Origin: Kibdelosporangium philippinense
GTDB lineage: Bacteria > Actinomycetota > Actinomycetes > Mycobacteriales > Pseudonocardiaceae
DNA length: 64,000 bases
Direction: 5' to 3'
Assembly (NCBI RefSeq): GCF_021390435.2
Contig: NZ_JAJVCN010000001.1
Location: 806,001 to 870,000, forward strand
The position numbers and the translations under genes were made by a program. The notes under the pieces are model-generated. The model searched no databases, had not been told where the DNA came from, and saw only the letters and a program-made list of their open reading frames with translations. This document shows, piece after piece, positions 7,919-17,005 of this stretch. How positions within the stretch are numbered: the stretch's first letter is position 1; every line of letters begins with the position of its first letter.

Positions 7919-8971
7919 GCCGTGTTTCAAAGCTGGGAGCTGGTGCGTTGCTGGGTGATCGCTGTCGCGGCGTGTCGTTGATCGAATAGGCGAGGTCTCG
8001 GGGTAGATCGATTCTCGACCAAGACAATCGATGACACCGGAGACCTCGTGGCCACCCTAGCGGTGACGGGGCGAGCGGACTTGACTGACGCTCAGTGGGC
8101 CGTGCTGGCAGTGCTGTTGCCCGTTGGACGTAAGCCTGGTCGCCCGCCGAAATGGACGAAACGACAGCTCATCGACGGGATTCGGTGGCGGATCCGGGTT
8201 GGTGCACCGTGGCGGGATGTGCCACCGGCGTATGGCTCGTGGCAGACCGTGTACGGGTTGTTCCGGCGTTGGCAGCGCGCCGGAGTGTGGCAGCGCATCC
8301 TGACCGCGTTGCAGGCCATCGCGGACGCCGAGGGCGAGATCGTCTGGGATGTGAGCGTCGATTCCACGGTCGCGCGGGCGCATCAGCATGCTGCAGGTGC
8401 GCGGACAAGAGGCGATCTGCAGGCCGAACCGCCGAGCACCGAGACCGGTGGCGCCGAGCCGGACGATCACGGGCTGGGCCGCTCACGAGGTGGGTGGACC
8501 ACCAAGGTGCACCTGGCCTGTGAGCAGGGCCGCAAGCTGCTGTCATTGGTGGTCACCGCGGGCCAGCGTGGCGACAGCCCGCAGTTCATGGCGGTGCTCG
8601 GCCGGATCCGGGTACCCCGTCTGGGTCCGGGACGGGCGCGCACCCGCCCCGACCGGGTGCTGGCGGACAAGGCCTACAGCTCGAAGGGCAATCGGGCCTA
8701 TCTGCGGCGACGTGGGATCACCGCAGTCATCCCGGTCAAGGACGACCAGGCCGCCCACCGCCGCAAGAAGGGCTCGCGAGGTGGGCGGCCACCGGCATTC
8801 GACCCACAGGCCTACAAGCGGCGGCATGCCGTGGAGTGCGGCATCAGCCAACTCAAACAGCACCGGGCCGTGGCCACGCGCTACGACAAGCTGGCCGTGC
8901 GCTACGAAGCGACCATCCACATCGCTGCGATCAACATCTGGCTACGACCGCACTTATGAAACACGGCCTAG
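7915..8971 (+). mobile_element. IS5-family element with CTAG target duplication
   Basis: The element itself is 7919-8967 (1,049 bp). Its ends are inverted repeats beginning GCCGTGTTTCA, and it is flanked by CTAG at 7915-7918 and 8968-8971. CTAG fits the YTAR target of the IS5/IS427 groups. It interrupts the discoidin domain of the fucosidase-like fragment. Confidence 0.9.
8048..8959 (+). CDS. IS5-family transposase, full length
   Basis: The 303-residue DDE transposase has the IS5 N-terminal block ([23 protein letters not shown], then [18 protein letters not shown]). Its catalytic acids are Asp in [12 protein letters not shown], Asp in [13 protein letters not shown], and Glu in [15 protein letters not shown]. 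Unlike the related copy at 63,532, which needs a frameshift, here the two halves are in a single frame ([16 protein letters not shown]). The inverted repeats are intact, so it may be active. Confidence 0.9.
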   Translation: MATLAVTGRADLTDAQWAVLAVLLPVGRKPGRPPKWTKRQLIDGIRWRIRVGAPWRDVPPAYGSWQTVYGLFRRWQRAGVWQRILTALQAIADAEGEIVWDVSVDSTVARAHQHAAGARTRGDLQAEPPSTETGGAEPDDHGLGRSRGGWTTKVHLACEQGRKLLSLVVTAGQRGDSPQFMAVLGRIRVPRLGPGRARTRPDRVLADKAYSSKGNRAYLRRRGITAVIPVKDDQAAHRRKKGSRGGRPPAFDPQAYKRRHAVECGISQLKQHRAVATRYDKLAVRYEATIHIAAINIWLRPHL

Positions 8972-9108
8972 CGGCAACTCGGTGCTCGTGGGAGTGGTCT
9001 CTCGCATCTTTTCGGCGATCGTTCGGAACTGTGACATACGTCTCGCCGTCTATATGGGCAGTTCGAGATGTATTTATGGGCACTGTTGCGGCCGATGCAT
9101 TGAGGTGA
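8972..9108 (+). pseudogene. Residual discoidin-domain sequence right of the IS5 copy
   Basis: If the IS and one CTAG are removed, the frame continues THL-AATRCSWEWSLASFRRSFG. This resembles the F5/8 C pattern (HLxxxxREWSxxxxRxSFG) but is degraded, and it is lost after about 40 codons. It shows that the IS5 copy landed in an already decaying gene. Confidence 0.4.
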
Positions 9109-9120
9109 TCTCAGCGACTT

Positions 9121-9951
9121 TCACGCGATCTTGCCGTGTTCGAAATGCGTGAGGACAAGGGCGGCTTTGATGATGTCGCCGATCTTGCTGGGGTTGGCGG
9201 TGAGATGCCGCAGGCTGCGCCAGCGTTCGGTGAGTAGGGCGAAACCACGTTCGCCCAGACACCGTAGGCCACGCAGCAGAGCGTTGCGTGTGCGGGTGTC
9301 CACGTCGAGGACCTGGCCATCGGCAGGCTGTTTGACCGGGGTGTGCACGCCGATGCCGGCACCGTCGTAGCCGCCATCGGCCAGCGTCGGCAGATCAAGG
9401 TGCGAGGCGGCCCAGTACAGCGCACCCAGCACATGCTCGCGCGCCACGGTCAAGTCATGGAGTGAACCGGGCTCGACATCCGAGACCCACCACGGAAAAC
9501 CGTCCGGCGCGCACAGCGCTTGGATGTTGCCGCCGTGCTCGCGGGCTTTGCCGGAGTACCACAGGTCGATCGGCTCGCCTTTCACGCTCAACGTTTTCTC
9601 GCTACAGCGATCGGCGGAGAAGACCTTTCCATCGAGGATCACGTAGGCCGTGCCCTCATCCTTGGCCCGCTGCAGGGCCTCATGCAGGTCCGGCGCCTGC
9701 TCGGCGAGCACGATGACGACCTCATCCAAGTAGCGGTAGCCGGTGGCGCGGGAGATGCCGTGATCGCGAGCCAGGGCGGGGACGTCGGTGTTCTGCCGGA
9801 ACCAGCGCAGGCCCAGCACCGCGTGGCGAAAGCAGGTCAACGCCCTGCTGTTCTTGCGGGTGCCGCGTCGGCGGCGTTCGGCGTGCAGCAGCCGGCTGAG
9901 GTAGAGGGCCAGTTCACGCGGGACATCGAGCATGGCACGATACGCAATCAC
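9121..9951 (-). CDS. IS5-like (DDE_Tnp_4) transposase
   Basis: The 276-residue protein begins with an HTH region (LARDHGISRATGYRYLDEVV) followed by the DDE core: Asp in YVILDGKVFSADR, Asp in LADGGYDGAG, and a final conserved segment ENALLRG-type (RTRNALLRGLRCLGERGFALL). This is the IS112/ISL2-related class common in Streptomyces and relatives. A second copy, truncated at both ends, lies at 15,773-16,370 and differs by only a few residues. No flanking target duplication is clear. Confidence 0.85.
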   Translation of the reverse strand: MIAYRAMLDVPRELALYLSRLLHAERRRRGTRKNSRALTCFRHAVLGLRWFRQNTDVPALARDHGISRATGYRYLDEVVIVLAEQAPDLHEALQRAKDEGTAYVILDGKVFSADRCSEKTLSVKGEPIDLWYSGKAREHGGNIQALCAPDGFPWWVSDVEPGSLHDLTVAREHVLGALYWAASHLDLPTLADGGYDGAGIGVHTPVKQPADGQVLDVDTRTRNALLRGLRCLGERGFALLTERWRSLRHLTANPSKIGDIIKAALVLTHFEHGKIA

Positions 9952-10600
9952 GGGGAGCCTTCTGGTCCGGACTTGATCTTCGCAAATCCAGTTCTACCAA
10001 GGGCTCCCCGCCCATCTTTCCCCGGGTCTCACCACTCCCCAGCACATCGACCAGCGCTCGTCCGAGCAGCTTCGCGGCTCAACAAACGAACCAGAATCTT
10101 GGTGAGATTACCTCAGTGTGTTCTGTTCCTGCCGCACGTGCACCCAAGCCTTGCGCTCAAGGTCGCCCTGAAAAAAAGTCGGAAACATCTTCGTCGTCAA
10201 CGGAAATCTCGCTTGACTCGATCTTATTGATGCTGATGACACCCGAATCTGCGTCAAGGTCATTTTGTCGTGTTGGGAGTTCGCGCAACTCTGTCGCCAA
10301 AAGATCGAGGTTCGAGGGGGCGTACCCCGGCACGGAAACGTAGAGCTCCGTGTGCTCGCGGATGGGCTCTGCATCCAACGCTTTTCGCTTCGGCAGAGGA
10401 TGTTCAGCTAGGTCTTGAAGAGTAAGGATCTCGCGCCGAAGCCGGCTCATCGAAGGTTCAGTTGACAGGTGGATGGGGCCGTTCTTCAGATTATTGACCC
10501 CTTGGAAGAACTTCGGGCCTCGATCCGCATGAGCTCTGGCGTACTCGAGCACTGCCTGCATGTCACGTAGCCGCGCAAGTAGCAGGTCAAGCGCTTCCTC

Positions 10601-11489
10601 GTAGAGCGTTATTCATGAGGGTTACCAGCCGAGTCGATAGAACTCGAGCGATGTGATGATCCGGATGATGTTGGGGAGCTCGGAAAGGCGTCCTCGATAG
10701 CCGGTCGCAATCATCTTCCAGTTCTTGATATGCGCGATGCATCGCTCGACGGCGGATCGAAGTGAGGAGATGAATTTATTGTTCACCTTGTCGCCAGCCG
10801 AGAGCTCGCCGCCCTTTGGCTTTTTGCGAGGCGTAATCGTGTGAGTGCCCTGATAGGCAGGGTCACCGATGACTGAGGTCTCGGCCAGAAGATCTTCCCA
10901 GTCACACTCGGCGAACGCTTTCCGGTCATGCATCGAGCCAGGCAGAGGGGCGGATATTCCCAGCAGGCCTCCCTCCGTATCGGCGGCGACCTGGATGTTC
11001 AGCCCCGCGCGGCGCCGCTTGCCGGAGAAGTTGTCTTCGTGACCAGCACGGTTGCCGGTCGGGACATCGGTTCCGTCGACCAGGACGAGCCGGCCGCGGA
11101 TGGCCTCCTTGAGGTTTGGAATGTGCAGGCACAGGGCCTGCCCAATCAATGGGAGAATGCCTCGATAGATCCGCGATACGGTCGACTGACTGACGCCGAA
11201 CAGATCGCCCACGGCCGCCTGGTTCAGATTCTGTCGGACGTACACCAAAGTGATCACGACAGCGCGATACAGTCCCACGGTCGGAGGCCACGCTTGGTTC
11301 TCATGGCATTGGATGATCTGCCAGATGCGCGCGACAAGCTCCTGGATCTGGTCAGCAGCAAGCCCTGTAGTAGTCTGATAACGCAACGACCCCGCCTGTA
11401 AGTTGTCTTCTGTGAGAGGAAAACGATCTTACTTGCCTGGGGTCGTTGTCCTATTTTGAGGTGATCAAGTCGCCAGAATAACGCTCGTA
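10601..11489 (-). mobile_element. IS5-family (IS1031/ISL2-like) element inside the split gene
   Basis: The element occupies 10,604-11,486 (883 bp). Its 11-bp terminal inverted repeat is GAGCGTTATTC, and it is flanked by GTA at 10,601-10,603 and 11,487-11,489, a 3-bp duplication as expected for these subgroups. Orientation is given by the transposase. Confidence 0.9.
10622..11386 (-). CDS. IS5-family transposase (IS1031/ISL2 group)
   Basis: The 254-residue protein opens with an HTH domain (AAVGDLFGVSQSTVSRIYRGIL). The DDE core follows: Asp in LVLVDGTDVPTGN, Asp in VIGDPAYQGT, and Glu in SAVERCIAHIKNWKMI. Its length and motif spacing are normal for this group and there is no frameshift, so it is probably functional. 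Confidence 0.9.
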   Translation of the reverse strand: MRYQTTTGLAADQIQELVARIWQIIQCHENQAWPPTVGLYRAVVITLVYVRQNLNQAAVGDLFGVSQSTVSRIYRGILPLIGQALCLHIPNLKEAIRGRLVLVDGTDVPTGNRAGHEDNFSGKRRRAGLNIQVAADTEGGLLGISAPLPGSMHDRKAFAECDWEDLLAETSVIGDPAYQGTHTITPRKKPKGGELSAGDKVNNKFISSLRSAVERCIAHIKNWKMIATGYRGRLSELPNIIRIITSLEFYRLGW

Positions 11490-11854
11490 GTCTCCGTATT
11501 CCGGTGAATCTTGGCGAAGAGCGTGGCGTGGCGCGCAAGCCAACAGGACGCAGATGCGCTCATCGAGATCTGCCTTCAGCCAGGTTCTGCACTCGGGTCC
11601 AGTATCTCCACGGATCCACATGTGCCCATAGTGGCATAGGGCACCGACAAAACTCCTGTTGTCTGAACGTACTCTCATACCCGCTGAATGAGCATTTTCG
11701 ACGTCCCCTCATGTCGAAGGCGGGTGGGGACAGGGCATGATTGTGCGAGGTTACTGGACACGCTGCGTATCAAGTTCGGACGTATTGATAGTTCCGACGC
11801 GCCGAACACGGCGAATGACCGAGCGGATCAGCTCGCGCTATCCGCGGGCATGCG

Positions 11855-11910
11855 GGCTCTTCGAATTTGACCGGGGTTTGAAGGCTCTTCGAATTTGACC
11901 GGGGTTTGAA
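11855..11910 (+). repeat. 28-bp tandem duplication of the ISL3 left end
   Basis: Two identical head-to-tail copies of a 28-bp unit starting GGCTCTTCGAATTTGACC lie at 11,855-11,882 and 11,883-11,910. The inverted counterpart (GGCTCTTCGAAG on the minus strand) is at 15,761-15,772. The unit is therefore the terminal repeat of the ISL3 element, duplicated on this side only. Confidence 0.85.
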
Positions 11911-12811
11911 CTGGTCGTGATGTTGCTGGGGGCAGCCAGTGGCAAGGGCCCGTGACTCTGTGAGTGATCATGTCTGTTGTCGAAGCAGAACGATCACAAC
12001 AGAAGAGCCACGGGCATGGTCAACGATACGACCCGTCTGCTGGGCCTTGCCGGTCTGGCTGTCGTTCGGGTCGAGGACGCAGTACATGATGGGCCGGTCG
12101 TGCACCTGGTTACCGCGGACGAGCAGGCTTGTATCTGCCCGGGATGTGGAGTGCGGGCGAGGCGGGTCAAGGGGTGGGTGACGACCAGCCCGAGAGATCT
12201 GCCGGTGGCCGGCCGGCCTGTCGAGCTGCGGTGGTGTAAGCGTCGGTGGCACTGTGACCAGCAGGGATGCGACAGGAAGACGTTCACCGAGGCGATCGGG
12301 GAGATTCCGGCTCGAGCCCGGGTGACCACTCGGTTGCGGCAGGCGGCCGGTGCGGCGGTGGCCGATGGTGGGCGCACGATCGTGCAAGCCGCGCGTGATC
12401 ACGGCCTGTCCTGGCCGGTGGTCTCGGCCGCGTTCACCGCACACGCCACGGCGGTGCTGCCGGACAAGCCGCAACCGGTGGCGGTGCTGGGGATCGACGA
12501 GATCCGCCGGGGCCGTCCACAATGGACCTGGAACGACGAACAGCAGTGCTGGGAGATCACGGTGGATCGCTGGCATGTCGGGTTCGTGGACCTGGCGGGC
12601 GGGCAGGGGCTGCTCGGGCAGGTCGAGGGCCGCACCAGTGTGGCCGTGCGGGACTGGCTCACCCAGTGGGATGAGGCCTGGCGTCAGGGCGTCCGGGTCG
12701 TGGCGATCGATATGTGCACGGTTTTCAAGGCCGCGGCCCGTGCCGCGTTACCGCAGGTGTCGGCGTATCCGGTGATGTGTCCAGGTGAGTACGAACTGAT
12801 GTGTCCAGGTG

Positions 12812-13582
12812 TCAAGCGACGGTGGCGGTGTCCGTGATGGCGGCGAGTCGGTTCTTCAGCCGGTAGCTGGGGCCGTTGATGGGGATGACGTCGCAGTGGT
12901 GCAGGAGCCGGTCGAGGATCGCGGTGGCGAGGACCTCGTCGCTGAAGACTTGGGCCCATTCCCCGAAGTTCTTATTCGAGGTCAGAATGACGGAGCCTTT
13001 CTCGTAGCGCTTCGAAATAACCTGGAAGACCAGGTTGGCTTCGGCGCGTTCGAGGGGCTGATAGCCCACCTCGTCGATCACGAGGACGTTGGGCCGTAGG
13101 TAGGTGCGCAGAGTGCTGGTGAGCCGTCCGATCGCGTCGGCGGCTTTCAGGCGGCGGACCATGTCGTCCAGGGTGGTGAAGTAGACGGTGTAGCCGGCGC
13201 GGCAGGCAGCGACCGCGAGAGCGACGGCGATGTGTGTTTTCCCGACTCCGGGCGGCCCGAGCAGAGCGGCGTTGCCTTTGTCCTCAATGAACGAGAGCGT
13301 GGCCAAGTCTTTGATCTTCCGCGGATCCAGCTCGGGCTGGAAGGAGAAGTCGTAGTCGTCCAGGGTCTTGTGGTGCGGCAGTTTCGACAGGCGCAGGGCG
13401 CTGCGGAAGCGGCGTTCGTCGCGGACGGCGGCTTCCTCTTCCAGGACCAGGTCGAGGAACTCGAGGTATCCCATCTGGTTGTCCTCGGCGCGGCGGGCGA
13501 AGGTGTCGAGCTGGCTGGGCAGGTGGTTCAGGCCGAGCCGGGTGGCGGTGGAGCGGATGCGGGTGGTGACCAGCTCGTTCAA
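12812..13582 (-). CDS. istB: IS21 helper ATPase IstB
   Basis: The 256-residue AAA+ protein has Walker A GPPGVGKTH, Walker B VLVIDEVGYQPL and the sensor region VILTSNKNFGEW. It assembles on DNA and licenses IstA for target selection. Its start overlaps the istA stop by four bases, the usual IS21 arrangement. Confidence 0.95.
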   Translation of the reverse strand: MNELVTTRIRSTATRLGLNHLPSQLDTFARRAEDNQMGYLEFLDLVLEEEAAVRDERRFRSALRLSKLPHHKTLDDYDFSFQPELDPRKIKDLATLSFIEDKGNAALLGPPGVGKTHIAVALAVAACRAGYTVYFTTLDDMVRRLKAADAIGRLTSTLRTYLRPNVLVIDEVGYQPLERAEANLVFQVISKRYEKGSVILTSNKNFGEWAQVFSDEVLATAILDRLLHHCDVIPINGPSYRLKNRLAAITDTATVA

Positions 13583-15066
13583 CGGTGATCCTTCGTCTGC
13601 GGTAGTGCTGTGGTCCTGCTGGGTCCGGTGCCGGTGAGTTGTTCATAGACCGACAGCGGGCGGTGTTCGACCTTGATCTGTGCGGCGGCGGTGCGGGTGA
13701 GCAGCGCCTCCAGTGACCGGGGCCACGACTGTTCAGGCGCGGTATTGGGCCGCAGCGGGATGACCTTCCCGTCGTGGTCGTCGTCCTCGATGCTGGTGGT
13801 AACCGCGCGGGTGTGGCCGTCGGGCAGACCGTCCCAATGGGTTTCGTCGACGACCCGCTGGCCTCTGGTCGTGGCCCGGGGATGGACGGCCAGCAGGGTG
13901 CCGTCGGCTAGGTTGCCGGTCGTGGCCGCGTCGATGGATGTGGCATGCAGGCTGATGGTGTCGGCGGTGGCGCGGATCTCGACCAGCTGGCGGTGACGGA
14001 CCTTGCGGGCAGGAACTGAGTAAAGGCTGGCGTCGAACGCGACCAGGCAGTCCTTGCCGACGTGCCGCAGATGCCGCTGCGTGACCAGATACGGACTGAC
14101 TGGGATTGGGTGCAGGGCCGAGTGGTCACGGGCGGCGCGGTGGCCGATGACCTCGCCGTGCGTGCTGTGGACGCGCTTGCGCCGCAACGGGACCCAGGCG
14201 GTGAACGCCGAGTCCATCTCCTCCAGGCTGGCGAACCCACGACCGGCCAGGACGTGATCGCGCACGATCGCGACTTGGCGCTCGACCCGGCCCTTGCCGG
14301 TCGGGCGGTATGCGGCCAGCACGTCGATGTCGAAGTCGTAGTGCCCGGCGAACGCCACGGCTTCCGGATGCAACGGAACGGCCTTGCCTGGGGCGACATG
14401 CCGACGCACCACGGTCTTGGTGCGGTCGTAGACGATCGCCCGAGGCACCCCGCCGAAGTGCTCGAACGCCCGGCGATGGCAGGCGAAGAAGGTCTCCAGG
14501 TCCTGACTGGTGGTAAAGCAGCAGAACGGGTCGCGTGAATAGGACAAGGTCATGTGGAACGAGTAGACCTTCGGAATGCCGACATGCGCGAGGATCTGAC
14601 CCTCGTCCCCCCAGTCCACTTGGGCCTGCGCGCCTGGGATCACCTCGAACCGGCGGTGCAGGAGCCCCAGCTCGTCCGGGGCGATACCCAGCTCGGCCGC
14701 GATCCTGGGACGGGCCTCCTGCAAATACAGCTTGACGCGCTGATAGTTGCCGGTGAACCCGTACTGCTCGACCAGCCGCTCGTGAATAACCGTGCCTTTC
14801 AGCAGCAGCTCTGAGCGCAGCCACGCATCGATCACCGGCGCCATCGCGGCGATCACCGGCGTGCGGGTCCCCTTGCGGCTGCTGCCTCGCGGCGGTCCTG
14901 GCCGCGCGTCGCTGGCCAGGTATTTGCGGACAGTCTGCCGGTGCAGCCCGGTCTCCCGCGCGATCGCAGAGATGCTCATCGCGCCGGACTCATACAAGCC
15001 ACGGAAGCGACGCAGCTCCGCCCACCGCTCCTCGTCCAAGATCACCAGTGCCGTCCCTATACACAC
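13579..15066 (-). CDS. istA: IS21 transposase IstA
   Basis: The 495-residue protein has an N-terminal HTH (MSISAIARETGLHRQTVRKYL) and the IS21-type rve core: Asp in QVDWGDEGQI, Asp in IVYDRTKTVV, and Glu in GKGRVERQVAIV. A C-terminal beta-rich Mu-type domain follows. Length and motifs are normal. It forms an operon with istB. Confidence 0.95.
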   Translation of the reverse strand: MCIGTALVILDEERWAELRRFRGLYESGAMSISAIARETGLHRQTVRKYLASDARPGPPRGSSRKGTRTPVIAAMAPVIDAWLRSELLLKGTVIHERLVEQYGFTGNYQRVKLYLQEARPRIAAELGIAPDELGLLHRRFEVIPGAQAQVDWGDEGQILAHVGIPKVYSFHMTLSYSRDPFCCFTTSQDLETFFACHRRAFEHFGGVPRAIVYDRTKTVVRRHVAPGKAVPLHPEAVAFAGHYDFDIDVLAAYRPTGKGRVERQVAIVRDHVLAGRGFASLEEMDSAFTAWVPLRRKRVHSTHGEVIGHRAARDHSALHPIPVSPYLVTQRHLRHVGKDCLVAFDASLYSVPARKVRHRQLVEIRATADTISLHATSIDAATTGNLADGTLLAVHPRATTRGQRVVDETHWDGLPDGHTRAVTTSIEDDDHDGKVIPLRPNTAPEQSWPRSLEALLTRTAAAQIKVEHRPLSVYEQLTGTGPSRTTALPQTKDHR

Positions 15067-15772
15067 CCGCCAGGTCGCACGACAGCTTGACGATCACCAG
15101 CGCGTACCGACACCCCGACACGCTACAAAGTGGACACATTAACCCGTACGTGGCTGGTCACATGAGTCCGTACGCCGACAGCAGGCCAGGCTGGTCGTGG
15201 ACCACTTTCATCTCGTGCAGTTGGCCAACCAGGCCCTCACCGAGGTACGTCGCAGGGTCACCCTGCAGGTGCGGGGCAGGCGAGGACGGAAAGGCAACCG
15301 CGAATGGGAACTGCGCAACCGGCTGACCCGCTCCGCCGCCCGGATGCACGAGCAGCACCTGGACCCCATGATCGACGATCTTCGCGCGCTGCCCGCGGTA
15401 ATCGGGACGCCGATCCTGGCCGCGTGGAACGCCAAGGAAGACCTGCTCGATCTGCTTGCCCTGGCCCGCACCCACCCGGACCGGGCCACGATCTGGGCCC
15501 GATTGTCCCGGTTCTACGAGCGGTGCGCCGCCTCGGGCCTACCCGAACTGGAGCGTCTGGCCGGCACGGTCTCGGCCTGGTGGCCCGAAATCCTCGCCTT
15601 CCTCGACACCGACATCACCAACGCCGGATCCGAAGGCACCAACCGTGTCATCAAAACCGTCGCCCGCGACGCCTACGGTTTCCGCAACCCCGCCAGCCAG
15701 CGACTCCGCACCCGTTGCGCCACCACCCGCAAAGCCCGAGGATGCCTCAACCCCGCATAACTTCGAAGAGCC

Positions 15773-16370
15773 GGCATCTCCCGCGCCACCGGCTACCGCT
15801 ACTTGGATGAGGTCGTCATCGTGCTCGCCGAGCAGGCGCCGGACCTGCATGAGGCCCTGCAGCGGGCCAAGGATGAGGGCACGGCCTACGTGATCCTCGA
15901 TGGAAAGGTCTTCTCCGCCGATCGCTGTAGCGAGAAAACGTTGAGCGTGAAAGGCGAGCCGATCGACCTGTGGTACTCCGGCAAAGCCCGCGAGCACGGC
16001 GGCAACATCCAAGCGCTGTGCGCGCCGGACGGTTTTCCGTGGTGGGTCTCGGATGTCGAGCCCGGTTCACTCCATGACTTGACCGTGGCGCGCGAGCATG
16101 TGCTGGGTGCGCTGTACTGGGCCGCCTCGCACCTTGATCTGCCGACGCTGGCCGATGGCGGCTACGACGGTGCCGGCATCGGCGTGCACACCCCGGTCAA
16201 ACAGCCTGCCGATGGCCAGGTCCTCGACGTGGACACCCGCACACGCAACGCTCTGCTGCGTGGCCTGCGGTGTCTGGGCGAACGTGGTTTCGCCCTACTC
16301 ACCGGACGCTGGCGCAGCCTGCGGCATCTCACCGCCAACCCCAGCAAGATCGGCGACATCGTCAAAGCCG
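15773..16370 (+). pseudogene. IS5-like transposase fragment (copy of 9,121-9,951)
   Basis: The sequence begins in mid-gene at GISRATGYRYLDEVVIVLAE, directly after the ISL3 end, and follows the 9.1-kb copy with only a few substitutions up to SKIGDIVKAA. There the frame leaves the family sequence (PLSDPHQLPER). The HTH and start codon and the last ~13 residues are missing. Confidence 0.85.
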
Positions 16371-16517
16371 CGCCTTTGTCCGACCCGCACCAGCTTCCGG
16401 AACGCGCACTGACAAGTCCGTGAACACCGGCACCCACTCCGGCCGGTCCGCATTGATCACTTGCCCCACACCAAGATCATCGATCTTGACACGACACCTT
16501 ACGGGACAACCTTTAAA

Positions 16518-16919
16518 TCATCGGCAGGTGATTGTGAACGACGAGATCATGTTGTCGATTGACATAATGGCCGCGTTCTGCTCTTTCTCACGCACGTGGG
16601 CGAGGGGATCCCGTTGCCCGAGGCTGTCGTACAAGTCCAGTACGCAGATGCGGTCAAAAGCCCATGACGAGACCTGGTTGTCGGAACTCTCACCATTCAG
16701 GAAAGGGAGACGACTCATGTCCCAGTTGAGACTTGTTCTGTTAGATGGAAGTGGAACGATCGCCTTTGTCCCTCGACCGTCGCTGTGCTTCCACATGCAC
16801 AGCGAGTTACTCGGACACCCTGACCAGGATGAGTTCGCAGCCGACGTAGCGGGCGCAAGCGTCACACCCAAGGCAATCAACCCTGCCACAACGACGCCAA
16901 TAAACCGCTTTTTCGTCAT
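16518..16919 (-). CDS. Small secreted protein, peptidase-inhibitor-I36-like
   Basis: With the ATG at 16,919 the 133-residue product has a classic Sec signal peptide (MTKKRFIGVVVAGLIALGVT, with cleavage after LAPATSA). The mature part contains four cysteines (GCPSNSLCMWKHSDGRG, and later FDRICVLDLYD and TITCR) and aromatic residues arranged as in the small beta/gamma-crystallin-like inhibitor I36 family. It is flanked by IS debris on one side and an IS1380 on the other and looks intact. Extracellular role unknown. Confidence 0.65.
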   Translation of the reverse strand: MTKKRFIGVVVAGLIALGVTLAPATSAANSSWSGCPSNSLCMWKHSDGRGTKAIVPLPSNRTSLNWDMSRLPFLNGESSDNQVSSWAFDRICVLDLYDSLGQRDPLAHVREKEQNAAIMSIDNMISSFTITCR

Positions 16920-17005
16920 GGCCACGATTCTACAATCTTTGCGACCAACTTCATTGGCCAATCATTGTCAACATTATGAAACCTTTCCTGGCCGAAGTTC
17001 AATAT

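Larger units (their letters stand above)
10157..11678 (-). pseudogene. Hypothetical 211-residue gene split by an IS5-type insertion
   Basis: The 5' part (11,678 down to 11,487) encodes MRVRSDNRSFVGALCHYGHM, continuing to PEYGDY. The 3' part (10,600 down to 10,157) continues EEALDLLLARLRDMQAVLEY and ends DVSDFFSGRP. Removing the IS (10,604-11,486) and one GTA copy joins the two in frame as GDY-EEALD, giving a 211-codon gene. The middle predicts a helical segment and the C-terminus is acidic. I recognise no family. Both halves still look coding, so the insertion is recent. Confidence 0.75.
12753..15185 (-). mobile_element. IS21-family element with GCAGG target duplication
   Basis: The element is 12,758-15,180 (2,423 bp), flanked by GCAGG at 12,753-12,757 and 15,181-15,185. 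The ends begin TGTCGGCGTA on both strands and carry the multiple TGTCC-type subterminal repeats usual in IS21 (TGATGTGTCCAGGTGAGTAC and again at 12,799-12,811). Both genes are intact. Confidence 0.92.
12016..15760 (+). pseudogene. ISL3-family transposase, interrupted by IS21
   Basis: The 5' part (12,016-12,757) carries the zinc-binding N-terminus (CICPGCGVRARRVKGW, CDQQGCDRKTF) and the first catalytic region (VLGIDEIRRGRPQWT, VVAIDMCTVF). The 3' part (15,186-15,760) continues HFHLVQLANQALTEVRRR and ends with the conserved EGTNRVIKTVARDAYGFRN. Excising the IS21 plus one GCAGG copy restores ALPQ-ARLVVDHFHLV without frameshift. The start at ATG 12,016 (MVNDTTRLLGLAG) is preferred. Confidence 0.9.
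11883..15772 (+). mobile_element. ISL3-family element interrupted by IS21
   Basis: The ends are imperfect inverted repeats starting GGCTCTTCGAA. The right end at 15,772 abuts a truncated copy of the IS5-like transposase in mid-gene (GISRATGYRYLDE), and the left flank is unrelated. The ISL3 insertion was therefore accompanied by an adjacent deletion or rearrangement. The IS21 at 12,758-15,180 sits inside it. Confidence 0.8.

Noticed and set aside
11855..11910. Short direct repeats as a CRISPR array
   Set aside because: Only two head-to-tail copies without spacer, and the unit equals the ISL3 terminal repeat.
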